A stretch of 20,453 bases of DNA, taken from the NCBI GenBank assembly GCA_036521995.1, contig DATDGR010000103.1, positions 1 through 20,453 on the forward strand, given 5' to 3'. Each line of letters starts with the position of its first letter. Positions within the stretch are counted from its first letter, which is position 1. This stretch comes from Gp13-AA77 sp036521995 (GTDB lineage: Bacteria; Acidobacteriota; Terriglobia; UBA7540). Made by a program: the position numbers and the translations under genes. Under the pieces are notes generated by a model, which ran no database searches, had not been told where the DNA came from, and worked only from the letters and a program-made list of their open reading frames with translations. This document shows positions 14,489 to 20,453 of this stretch, piece after piece.

Positions 14489-14573
14489 AAGCGCATCTGG
14501 GCACGACGAAGTGCAACGGCCGGGTCGGTTCAGAGGCCTGGTCGCTCGAGGGCGAGACAACGCGAGGGACGAT

Positions 14574-14984
14574 ATGGCGAAGGCGGCGGCTCCCAAGGCC
14601 GGCAAGAAGAAGACATTTAAGAAGAAGGAAAAGCGGATCGTTCCGCACGGCTTGGTGCACATTCAGGCCACCTTCAATAACACGCTGGTGAGCATCACGG
14701 ACCAGGACGGTCGAATGGTCTGCTGGTCGAGCGCGGGGTCGCTCGGATTCAAGGGTTCACGCAAGGGGACCCCCTTCGCAGCCCAGCAGGCTGCCCTGCG
14801 GGCCGCCAGCGGCGCGCGCGATCACGGCATGCGGACCGTGGAGGTGCGGGTGAAAGGCCCCGGCGCCGGACGCGAGTCGGCCGTCCGGGCGCTCGCCACG
14901 GCCGGGCTCGATGTCCGTCTTATTCGCGACGTCACTCCGATTCCGCACAACGGTTGCCGCCCACCCAAGCGGCGAAGGGTTTAG
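14574..14984 (+). CDS. rpsK: 30S ribosomal protein S11
   Basis: Codes 136 residues from ATG 14574; a longer open frame to 14511 adds residues unlike S11. After a lysine-rich lead, GLVHIQATFNNTLVSITDQDG, SAGSLGFKGSRKGTPFAAQ, VKGPGAGRESAVRAL and DVTPIPHNGCRPPKRRRV are all textbook S11. It forms part of the 30S platform near the mRNA exit and the Shine-Dalgarno helix. The upstream site is CGAGGGA at modest strength. A 127-bp gap with a repeat fragment precedes rpsD. Confidence 0.98.
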   Translation: MAKAAAPKAGKKKTFKKKEKRIVPHGLVHIQATFNNTLVSITDQDGRMVCWSSAGSLGFKGSRKGTPFAAQQAALRAASGARDHGMRTVEVRVKGPGAGRESAVRALATAGLDVRLIRDVTPIPHNGCRPPKRRRV

Positions 14985-15010
14985 ACCCTCAGACCGTCGC
15001 TCCGCAGAAT

Positions 15011-15046
15011 GCCATTCGGAGGGGAGCGTAGCGCAGCGAGGAATCT
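15011..15046 (+). repeat. CATTCGGAGGGG...GAATCT intergenic repeat fragment
   Basis: The rpsK-rpsD gap contains CCATTCGGAGGGGAGCG, then GTAGCGCAGCGAG and GAATCT. The right edge of the window has a related string at 20257-20289, TCATTCTGAGGGG followed after 17-19 nt by AGAATCT. Two copies of one layout in different gaps suggests a dispersed short repeat. It ends 65 bp before the rpsD start. Confidence 0.5.
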
Positions 15047-15111
15047 GCTTTGAGTTGCGGCCGAGGCCGCCCTGGGTCGATTTCCCGAAGCTTCTGATCG
15101 GAGGTTTTGCT

Positions 15112-15741
15112 TTGGCCAGATATTGCGACGCGGTTTGCCGGCTGTGCCGGCGCGAGGGCATGAAGCTCTTTCTCAAGGGCCAGCGCTGCTTGACGGACAA
15201 GTGCGCCATCGAGAAGCGCAATGTCCCACCCGGACAGCATGGCAAGGCCCGGAGGCCGAAGATTGTAGGCTATGGCCTCCAGCTTCGCGAGAAGCAGAAG
15301 GTACGCCGTCTTTACGGCATCCTCGAAGACCAGTTCCGAGGCTATTTCGAGCGCGCCGCCGCCCGCAAGGGCGTGACGGGCGAAGCGCTGCTCCAGATGC
15401 TGGAGAGGCGGCTCGACAACGTGGTTTACCGCGTCGGCCTTGCCACCTCCCGCGCCGCGGCGAGACAACTGGTGCGCCATGGCCACATTCTGGTGGCGGG
15501 ACGCAAGGTCACAGTGCCCTCGTTCCAGTTGGCGCCGGGGCAGGAGTTCTGCGTGAAAGAAAAGAGCCGCCCGTTGGCAGTCCTGGAGCGTGCCCTCGAC
15601 CTTGCCGGCAATCGGTCGGTTCCGGCCTGGCTGGAGTTCGATCGCGACGCCCTGAGAGGCCGCATGCTTTCACTGCCCAAGCGGGAAGACGTCAACTTCC
15701 CGATTCAAGAGCAGATGATCGTCGAGTTGTATTCGAAATAG
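15112..15741 (+). CDS. rpsD: 30S ribosomal protein S4, zinc-binding form
   Basis: Codes 209 residues. ARYCDAVCRLCRREGMKLF and GQRCLTDKCAIEKR place Cys9, Cys12, Cys26 and Cys31 exactly as in zinc-binding S4 of Thermus. RLDNVVYRVGLATSRAAARQ is the S4 RNA-binding domain and the end MIVELYSK is canonical. S4 starts 16S rRNA assembly and in E. coli represses the alpha operon. The start is TTG 15112 with GGAGG at 15100-15104; the frame is open further upstream through rpsK, but those residues come from the gap and the other gene. Confidence 0.97.
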   Translation: MARYCDAVCRLCRREGMKLFLKGQRCLTDKCAIEKRNVPPGQHGKARRPKIVGYGLQLREKQKVRRLYGILEDQFRGYFERAAARKGVTGEALLQMLERRLDNVVYRVGLATSRAAARQLVRHGHILVAGRKVTVPSFQLAPGQEFCVKEKSRPLAVLERALDLAGNRSVPAWLEFDRDALRGRMLSLPKREDVNFPIQEQMIVELYSK

Positions 15742-15903
15742 CGGGCCGGGCTAGGTTGAACCTCGAGGAGTGAAGATTCGGAGTCGGCTGGCCACTATTT
15801 TCGTAGGCTGACAGACCCAGCCGGTTTGAGGTGCCGAGGCTTGCTGCCAGCGAGTGACGTGGCCGAGTTGAGTGCCGCGAAAGGATGGAGGAGGTAACCA
15901 AGA

Positions 15904-16965
15904 ATGCTTTGGAAGGGATTTCAAAAGCCGAAACGGCTGGTCAGCGATCTGGAAACCCTGACCGACAAGTACGGCAAGTTTCAGGCGCAGCCGTTCGAGC
16001 GGGGCTTCGGGACCACCATCGGAAACGCGCTGCGCCGGGTGCTGCTTTCTTCGATTGAGGGCGCGGCCTTCACCGCCGTCCGCATCGAAGGCGTGCTGCA
16101 CGAGTTTTCCTTGATCGCAGGCGTGGTGGAGGACGCCACGGACATCATTCTCAATCTCAAGCAAGTTCCACTGAAAATGAACGTGGAGGGTGTGAAGACG
16201 CTCTACCTCAAAGTCGATCAACCGGGCCAGGTGACCTCGCGGATGATTCAGGAAGATCCGGACGTGGAGGTTCTCGACAAGGATGTATACCTGGCCACAG
16301 TGAGCGAGGGCGGGCGGCTGGAAATCGAGATGCGCGTGAAGATCGGCCGCGGCTACGTTTCCGCCGAGAAAAACTACGACGAGGACCTGCCAATCGGCTA
16401 CATTCCAGTTGATTCCGTCCACTCTCCGATTCGCAAGGTGAACTACACGGTGGAGGCTGCGCGGCTGGGGCAGATGACCGATTACGACAAACTCACCCTG
16501 GAAGTGTGGACCAACGGGGCGGTATCGCCGCCGGACGCGGTGGGGCTGGCCGCCAAGCTCGTCAAGGATCACATGAGCATCTTCATCAACTTTGATGAAG
16601 AGCCGGAGACCGAGGAGACCGTCACCGTCGCCCCTGTGCCGCGCGTGCCGATGGCTCCCAACGAGAACCTCGACCGCTCGGTCGAGGAATTGGAGCTTTC
16701 CGTGCGGTCGTACAACTGCCTGAAGAACGCCAACATCACCACCATCCGCGAGCTCGTTCAGAAGACCGAATCGGAGATGCTCAAGACTAAGAACTTTGGC
16801 CGGAAGTCGCTCAATGAAATCAAAGAAATTCTGGGTTCCATGGGCTTGAGTCTGGGCATGAAGTTCGACGAGCGAGGCGCGCCGATCATGCCGGTGGAGG
16901 AGCCGCCCAGCGCCGCGCTGCCTCCCCCAGCCGGCGTCGAGACGGAGATGGAGACCGGGAGCTAA
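15904..16965 (+). CDS. rpoA: RNA polymerase alpha subunit
   Basis: Codes 353 residues, about 20 more than E. coli. The N-terminal dimer domain (1-235) shows FQAQPFERGFGTTIGNALRRV and the GYIPVDSVHSPIRKVNY segment; the C-terminal domain (about 254-325) shows VEELELSVRSYNCLKNA and KNFGRKSLNEIKEIL. Arg268 and Asn271 match the residues that bind UP elements in E. coli (265 and 268). A proline/glutamate tail of about 30 residues ends the protein. A strong ribosome site GGAGGAGGT (15887-15895) precedes ATG 15904; the 162-bp gap before it shows nothing else I recognise. rplQ starts 5 bp downstream. Confidence 0.98.
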   Translation: MLWKGFQKPKRLVSDLETLTDKYGKFQAQPFERGFGTTIGNALRRVLLSSIEGAAFTAVRIEGVLHEFSLIAGVVEDATDIILNLKQVPLKMNVEGVKTLYLKVDQPGQVTSRMIQEDPDVEVLDKDVYLATVSEGGRLEIEMRVKIGRGYVSAEKNYDEDLPIGYIPVDSVHSPIRKVNYTVEAARLGQMTDYDKLTLEVWTNGAVSPPDAVGLAAKLVKDHMSIFINFDEEPETEETVTVAPVPRVPMAPNENLDRSVEELELSVRSYNCLKNANITTIRELVQKTESEMLKTKNFGRKSLNEIKEILGSMGLSLGMKFDERGAPIMPVEEPPSAALPPPAGVETEMETGS

Positions 16966-16970
16966 CCGCG

Positions 16971-17462
16971 ATGCGTCATCGCAATTACGGCCGGAAGCTC
17001 AGCCGCAAGACCGAACACCGCCGGGCCCTCCTCCGGAACCTGGTCACTTCGCTGATCCAGGAGGAGCGCATCGAGACCACGGTGGCCAAGGCCAAGGCGG
17101 CCCGTGATGTCGCCGAGCACCTGATCACTCTCGGGAAGCGGGGGGATCTCCACGCGCGCCGGCTGGCCGCCGGTTACTTGCTGGCATCGGCGGCGGTTCC
17201 GAAGCTCTTTGATGACGTCGCCAAGCGCTATGCAACTAGGGCCGGAGGCTACACCCGGATTGTGCGCACGGGATGGCGGAAGGGCGACGGCGCCGACACG
17301 GCGGTGCTGGAGCTCGTCGGTACCGAGGTCTTGCAGAAGCGGGCCGAGGAACGCGCCCGCCGTGTGGAGCGCAGGCGCAAGGCAGCGGAAGAGACCGAGG
17401 CCGCCCAGCCAAAATCGGCCCCGCCCGAGGAAGGCTCGGAGGGCGGGAAAGACCAGAAGTAG
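16971..17462 (+). CDS. rplQ: 50S ribosomal protein L17 with charged tail
   Basis: Codes 163 residues; the conserved part is residues 1-118. RHRNYGRKLSRKTEHRRALL, NLVTSLIQEERIETTVAKAK, and the AGGYTRIVRTGWRKGDGAD and AVLELV segments are L17 signatures. It sits near the tunnel exit. The last 45 residues are a helix-prone basic stretch (KRAEERARRVERRRKAAEE) followed by a Pro/Glu/Gly end. ATG 16971 lies 5 bp after rpoA. It is the last gene of the plus-strand ribosomal run and is convergent with the vanZ-like gene 31 bp away. Confidence 0.97.
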   Translation: MRHRNYGRKLSRKTEHRRALLRNLVTSLIQEERIETTVAKAKAARDVAEHLITLGKRGDLHARRLAAGYLLASAAVPKLFDDVAKRYATRAGGYTRIVRTGWRKGDGADTAVLELVGTEVLQKRAEERARRVERRRKAAEETEAAQPKSAPPEEGSEGGKDQK

Positions 17463-17467
17463 CGGTG

Positions 17468-17515
17468 AGCGGAAAGTGCGGGCCCGCGCCCCGCTAGCCT
17501 GCTTTTCTTCTCTTG
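17468..17515 (+). terminator. Candidate intrinsic terminator after rplQ
   Basis: AGCGG at 17468-17472 pairs with CCGCT at 17491-17495, and GTGCG at 17476-17480 pairs with CGCGC at 17485-17489 around a GGCC loop (one G-T pair). The core GCGGGCCCGC is itself palindromic. A T-rich stretch, TTTTCTTCTCTT, follows at 17502-17513, seven bases from the stem. It lies between convergent genes and reaches into the 3' end of the vanZ-like gene, so it could serve both directions, but the T-run is set off from the stem. Confidence 0.4.
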
Positions 17516-18042
17516 ACGGCCTGGACCAGCCGGTCCCATACCCACACCATCAACATGGCGAACGCGGCTCCGGTGGTGTCGATTCCGCAGTCGACGATCG
17601 ACGCCGTCCGGTTCGAGACGAAGGACTGATGGTATTCGTCGGTGAGCGAATAGAGGCTGGCGATGATGGCGCTGCGCAGGGCCAGGCGCGGGCGCCATTC
17701 GAAATCCTTGGTGCCGAGAAAGGCGGCGTAGATCAATAGGCTAAAGATGCAGTACTCCGTCATGTGCGCCAGCTTGCGCAGGCAGTAGTGGAGGAAATCA
17801 AAGGTGGCCGGTGAGACGGTGACATGAAGCAGGCTCAGGATCTGAGTCAGAAGCCAGAGCGTGAAGGATGGACCGAAGCCCGAGGTGGAAAGATAGAAGA
17901 TGAAGCCGGCCCAGACCAGGGTCATGAACCAGCGAAGCTTTCTGCCGGCGCGCAGCCGCACCGCAGCCGAAACCTCCGTCGAGACCGTGAGAGCGCTCTT
18001 CGCGACCCCGGCGGCGTTATTCAGATCTCCAGAATTATTCAA
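17494..18042 (-). CDS. VanZ-family membrane protein
   Basis: Codes up to 182 residues with about four membrane segments (about 38-55, 60-78, 96-110 and 158-172). The VanZ pattern is clear: RKLAHMTEY (89-97) and LTDEYHQSFVSNRTASIVDCGIDTTG (133-158 in two adjoining halves), which keep His93, Glu96, Asp135, Glu136, Gln139, Arg145 and Asp155. The family is named for a teicoplanin-resistance gene but most members have no known role, so no resistance is implied. The start is uncertain: TTG 18042 overlaps guaB by 8 bp, while GTG or ATG codons at residues 28 and 40 would give a shorter protein beginning just before the first membrane segment. It is likely coupled to guaB. Confidence 0.85.
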   Translation of the reverse strand: MNNSGDLNNAAGVAKSALTVSTEVSAAVRLRAGRKLRWFMTLVWAGFIFYLSTSGFGPSFTLWLLTQILSLLHVTVSPATFDFLHYCLRKLAHMTEYCIFSLLIYAAFLGTKDFEWRPRLALRSAIIASLYSLTDEYHQSFVSNRTASIVDCGIDTTGAAFAMLMVWVWDRLVQAVKRRKAG

Positions 18043-19492
18043 GCCGGTAGTTGGGCGCTTCTTTCGTAATAATCACGTCGTGAACGTGGCTCTCCCGTAG
18101 TCCGGCGCTGCTGATGCGCACGAAGCGAGCCTGGCTTTGCAGATCCTCGATGGTGGCGCAGCCGCAATAGCCCATGCCGGAGCGCAACCCTCCCACCAGC
18201 TGGCTCACCATGTCGGCGAGCGGCCCCTTGTAAGGCACGCGGCCCTCGACGCCCTCCGCCACCATCTTGGAGACCTCGCGCTCCTGGGTGTACCGGTCGG
18301 AGCCCGCCGTCATGGCGCCGATCGAGCCCATGCCGCGGTAGCTCTTGAAGCTGCGTCCCTGATACAGGATAGTCTCGCCCGGGCTCTCCTCGGTGCCGGC
18401 GAAAAGGCTCCCGATCATCACCGTGCTGGCGCCGGCCGCGATGGCCTTGGTGATGTCTCCCGAAAACTTCACGCCCCCGTCGGCAATCACTGGGATTCCG
18501 GCACTGCGCGCGGCCCGGGCGCACTCGGCGACAGCCGTGATCTGGGGCACTCCGGCGCCCGTCACGACCCGCGTGGTGCAAATGGAGCCCGGCCCAATAC
18601 CCACTTTGATGCCGTCGAGGCCCAGCTTTGCCAGATCGGAGGCGCCTTCGAAGGTGGCCACGTTGCCGGCCACCAAGTCCACGTCCGGAAGCTCGTGGCG
18701 CAACCTACGGACGGCATCCATCACCCGTTGGGAATGCCCGTGGGCGGTATCCACCACCAACACGTCCACTTGGGTCTTCGCCAGCTCCTGGGCGCGCTCG
18801 AAATAGTCGCCGGCCACGCCCACCGCCGCGCCTACCCGCAGCCGCCCGTGCCCGTCCTTGGCGGCGTTCGGGTAATTGATCTTCTTCTGGATGTCCTTCA
18901 CGGTGATCAAGCCCTTCAAGTTGAAGGCCTCATCCACGATCAGCAGCTTCTCCACCCGGTGTTGGTGCAGGATGCGCTCCGCCTCGTCCAGCGTCGTGCC
19001 CACCGGCACCGTGATCAGGTTGTCTTTGGTCATCACCTCGGAGACGGCCAGATTGGAGCTGGGCACGAAGCGCAGGTCGCGATTGGTGAGTATCCCTACC
19101 AGCCTGCCGTCGCTCGAGGTCACCGGCACGCCCGAGATCTTGTACCGGCGCATGATCTCGAGAGCCTCGGCAATCAGGCTCTCAGGCCGCACCGTCACTG
19201 GGTCCACGATCATGCCGCTCTCGGAGCGTTTCACCTTGTCGATTTCGGCGGCCTGCCGGTCGATCGGCATGGTGCGGTGCACGATCCCCAGGCCGCCCTG
19301 CTGGGCGAGTGCGATGGCCAGGCGCGACTCGGTCACGGTGTCCATAGCGGCGCTCACAACAGGGATATTCAGGCCGATATTACGGGTAAGGCGGGTGCTG
19401 GTGTTGGCCTCGTTGGGCAGGACGGCCGAGCGCGCCGGCCGCAGCAGGACATCGTCGAAAGTCAGGCCTTCGGGAATAGGGCCATCCAGCAT
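18035..19492 (-). CDS. guaB: Inosine-5'-monophosphate dehydrogenase
   Basis: Codes 485 residues, the normal length. It oxidises IMP to XMP with NAD, the committed step to GMP. LTFDDVLLRPARSAVLP opens the barrel; two CBS regulatory domains are at about 96-150 and 155-208; GIGPGSICTTR holds the catalytic Cys305; ADGGVKFSGD (337-346) is the phosphate-binding region; GSDRYTQE (397-404) is the mobile flap with Arg401 and Tyr402; GMGYCGC lies near the end. ATG 19492 has GAGGTG four bases before it and a strong promoter upstream. It points against the ribosomal genes and is divergent from the lemA-like gene. Confidence 0.98.
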   Translation of the reverse strand: MLDGPIPEGLTFDDVLLRPARSAVLPNEANTSTRLTRNIGLNIPVVSAAMDTVTESRLAIALAQQGGLGIVHRTMPIDRQAAEIDKVKRSESGMIVDPVTVRPESLIAEALEIMRRYKISGVPVTSSDGRLVGILTNRDLRFVPSSNLAVSEVMTKDNLITVPVGTTLDEAERILHQHRVEKLLIVDEAFNLKGLITVKDIQKKINYPNAAKDGHGRLRVGAAVGVAGDYFERAQELAKTQVDVLVVDTAHGHSQRVMDAVRRLRHELPDVDLVAGNVATFEGASDLAKLGLDGIKVGIGPGSICTTRVVTGAGVPQITAVAECARAARSAGIPVIADGGVKFSGDITKAIAAGASTVMIGSLFAGTEESPGETILYQGRSFKSYRGMGSIGAMTAGSDRYTQEREVSKMVAEGVEGRVPYKGPLADMVSQLVGGLRSGMGYCGCATIEDLQSQARFVRISSAGLRESHVHDVIITKEAPNYRLE

Positions 19493-19536
19493 AACACCTC
19501 ACGGGGTCGAGATTGAAGCGCACTCTCTAACTTTCA

Positions 19537-19565
19537 ATTCTAGGGGCCGCGCCGAGGACCGTCAA
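19537..19565 (-). promoter_or_regulatory. Sigma-70-type promoter for guaB
   Basis: On the minus strand TTGACG (plus-strand 19560-19565) and TAGAAT (19537-19542) are separated by exactly 17 bp, five of six matches at both boxes. Transcription would begin near 19530, about 38 nt before the guaB ATG. This is the best promoter in the window. Confidence 0.75.
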
Positions 19566-19634
19566 GCCTCGACAATGGCGAACCACTTCCCGGGACACGA
19601 CAAGGCTGCGTCGATCCGGCTACAATGGACAAGG

Positions 19635-19664
19635 TTGGCAGCGCGTCCGCACCAGGGGTATAAA
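19635..19664 (+). promoter_or_regulatory. Candidate promoter for the lemA-like gene
   Basis: TTGGCA at 19635-19640 and TATAAA at 19659-19664 are separated by 18 bp. Transcription would begin near 19671, only about 13 nt before the TTG start at 19684, so the leader would be very short and the GGAG at 19673-19676 would just be included. A second TACAAT at 19621-19626 could be an alternative -10 box but has a poor -35. Confidence 0.5.
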
Positions 19665-19683
19665 TTGCAAGTGGAGCTGAAGC

Positions 19684-20229
19684 TTGGGTCTGGTCTTATT
19701 GGTCGCCACACTAGGAATTGTTGTGGTCGCGGTTCTGATTCTGGTCTTCGTAGGCCTCCGGAACAGCCTGGTCCGGCAGCGAAATGAACTTGGCCGAGCT
19801 TGGCTGAATCTTGATCAACTCCTCAAGCAACGCCGCGACGAGCTTCCGCGTTTGATCGGCACGTGCCGGAGCTACCTGCAGGACGGTTCCGGTCTGCTCG
19901 ACTCCGTCGCGGCCGCCCGGAACTCGGAACAGAAGGCAGGGAATCGCCTGGAGAGAGCGTGCGCTTCGCGAGAGCTCCAGCAGGCCCTGCGGAACCTCTT
20001 CACGGCCGGCGATCGGGACTCGGCGCTGGCGCTCGACGCCAGCTACCGGCAGGTCAAAAAGTCGATCTTGGCGCTGGAGGAAAGGATTGTCTCCGAGCAG
20101 GCGCGCTTTAACGAGCAGGCGACCGTCTTTAACCTTCGGATCGAACGGTTTCCGGGCAGTTTGGCTGCGCGCGCGGCCGGCCTCGAACTGCAAGCCTTGT
20201 TTGACGCGCGTGACGCCGATCGAAGCTGA
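19684..20229 (+). CDS. LemA-family membrane-anchored protein
   Basis: Codes 181 residues. Residues 3-24 are one hydrophobic segment; the rest is predicted helical. The family pattern is visible: NSLVRQRNELGRAWLNLDQL then LLKQRRDELPRLIGT (27-60), a helix with AARN at 77-80, YRQVKKSILALEERIVSEQ, then RFNEQATVFNLRIERFPGSL (141-160), which matches the usual RxxYN...FP ending. LemA proteins are membrane-anchored coiled-coil proteins of unclear function. The start TTG 19684 has GGAG at 19673-19676. The order of motifs is right but the sequence looks diverged, for example DG where most members have HE. No partner gene (such as a TPM-domain or M48 protease) lies inside the window. Confidence 0.8.
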   Translation: MGLVLLVATLGIVVVAVLILVFVGLRNSLVRQRNELGRAWLNLDQLLKQRRDELPRLIGTCRSYLQDGSGLLDSVAAARNSEQKAGNRLERACASRELQQALRNLFTAGDRDSALALDASYRQVKKSILALEERIVSEQARFNEQATVFNLRIERFPGSLAARAAGLELQALFDARDADRS

Positions 20230-20254
20230 GCCCGCTGTCTTGAAGTCAGCAGCC

Positions 20255-20453
20255 TGTCATTCTGAGGGGCCGGAGGCGACCAAGAATCTCGCAAGTCCCT
20301 GAGAATCGCAAAACCAGATTCTCCGCTGACTTTACCTGAACTCCTTCGTAGAGTTTATCGTGAGCCTTTTCGCTTCGCTCAGAGCGGTTCGAAAGGGAGC
20401 GAACCGGCTCTGGACCGTTCGCCAAGGAAGAGCGAACGGGGTCAGAATGAGAG
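20255..20453. repeat. Inverted-repeat element at the right edge
   Basis: The 224 bp after the lemA-like gene have no gene. TCATTCTGA at 20257-20265 and its reverse complement TCAGAATGA at 20442-20450 bracket 176 bp. Inside are three further inverted repeats: GAGAATC/GATTCTC (20301-20307 and 20317-20323), AGAGC-GGTTCG with CGAACC-GGCTCT (20381-20391 and 20400-20411, one bulge), and CCGTTCGC/GCGAACGG (20415-20422 and 20432-20439). The left part resembles the repeat fragment in the rpsK-rpsD gap. No T-run makes it a plain terminator; the window ends 3 bp past the right-hand copy. Confidence 0.6.

Noticed and set aside
14911..15111. Longer S4 beginning inside rpsK
   Set aside because: The upstream residues read through rpsK and a repeat fragment; TTG 15112 has an ideal Shine-Dalgarno sequence and gives the conserved N-terminus.
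1..17462. New biological system inside the ribosomal run
   Set aside because: Every gene is a known core gene in canonical order; no insertion of foreign genes was found between them.
17494..18042. Glycopeptide-resistance gene
   Set aside because: The protein is in the VanZ family, but there are no vanHAX-type genes here and most family members have no resistance role.
18137..19516. Long open frame of 459 codons antisense to guaB
   Set aside because: High GC with strong codon bias creates long antisense frames; the sequence is His/Gly/Ala-rich and resembles no family, while guaB on the other strand is unmistakable.

Overview
The window is the main ribosomal-protein locus of a GC-rich bacterium. 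It carries the end of an EF-Tu gene, the S10, spc and alpha operons fused in canonical bacterial order, and then an unrelated segment with IMP dehydrogenase, a VanZ-family membrane protein and a LemA-family protein. Unified SecY-Adk-Map-IF1 order, zinc-binding forms of S14, S4 and L36, and a full-length RpoA make it clearly bacterial. I lean towards Acidobacteriota or a neighbouring GC-rich phylum, from the overall look of the proteins, the TTG starts and the short scattered intergenic repeats. That is an inference; no rRNA gene is present to settle it.

Layout. 1-141 is the 3' end of tuf. 151-6421 is the S10 block: rpsJ, rplC, rplD, rplW, rplB, rpsS, rplV, rpsC, rplP, rpmC, rpsQ, with rplN and rplX following directly. 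6541-12991 is the spc block: rplE, rpsN, rpsH, rplF, rplR, rpsE, rpmD, rplO, secY, adk, map. A 425-bp gap with three direct repeats (12992-13416) precedes infA. A 280-bp gap rich in inverted repeats (13636-13915) precedes rpmJ, rpsM, rpsK, rpsD, rpoA and rplQ (13916-17462). The vanZ-like gene and guaB lie on the minus strand (17494-19492), convergent with rplQ. A lemA-like gene is divergent from guaB (19684-20229). The last 224 bp are non-coding and full of inverted repeats.

The plus-strand genes make ribosome components, the RNA polymerase alpha subunit, the secretion channel SecY, adenylate kinase, the N-terminal methionine-removing enzyme and initiation factor IF-1, so one locus couples translation, transcription and export. 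Several neighbours overlap by ATGA (rplD/rplW, rpsQ/rplN, rplO/secY, adk/map), which points to translational coupling. guaB has its own very good sigma-70-type promoter, and the vanZ-like gene overlaps its end.

I do not see a new defence, mobile or biosynthetic system here. What deserves a second look is non-coding: the direct repeats before infA, the folded region before rpmJ, short repeats inserted between ribosomal genes, and the inverted-repeat element at the right edge. The long tail on L30 is the main oddity among the proteins.
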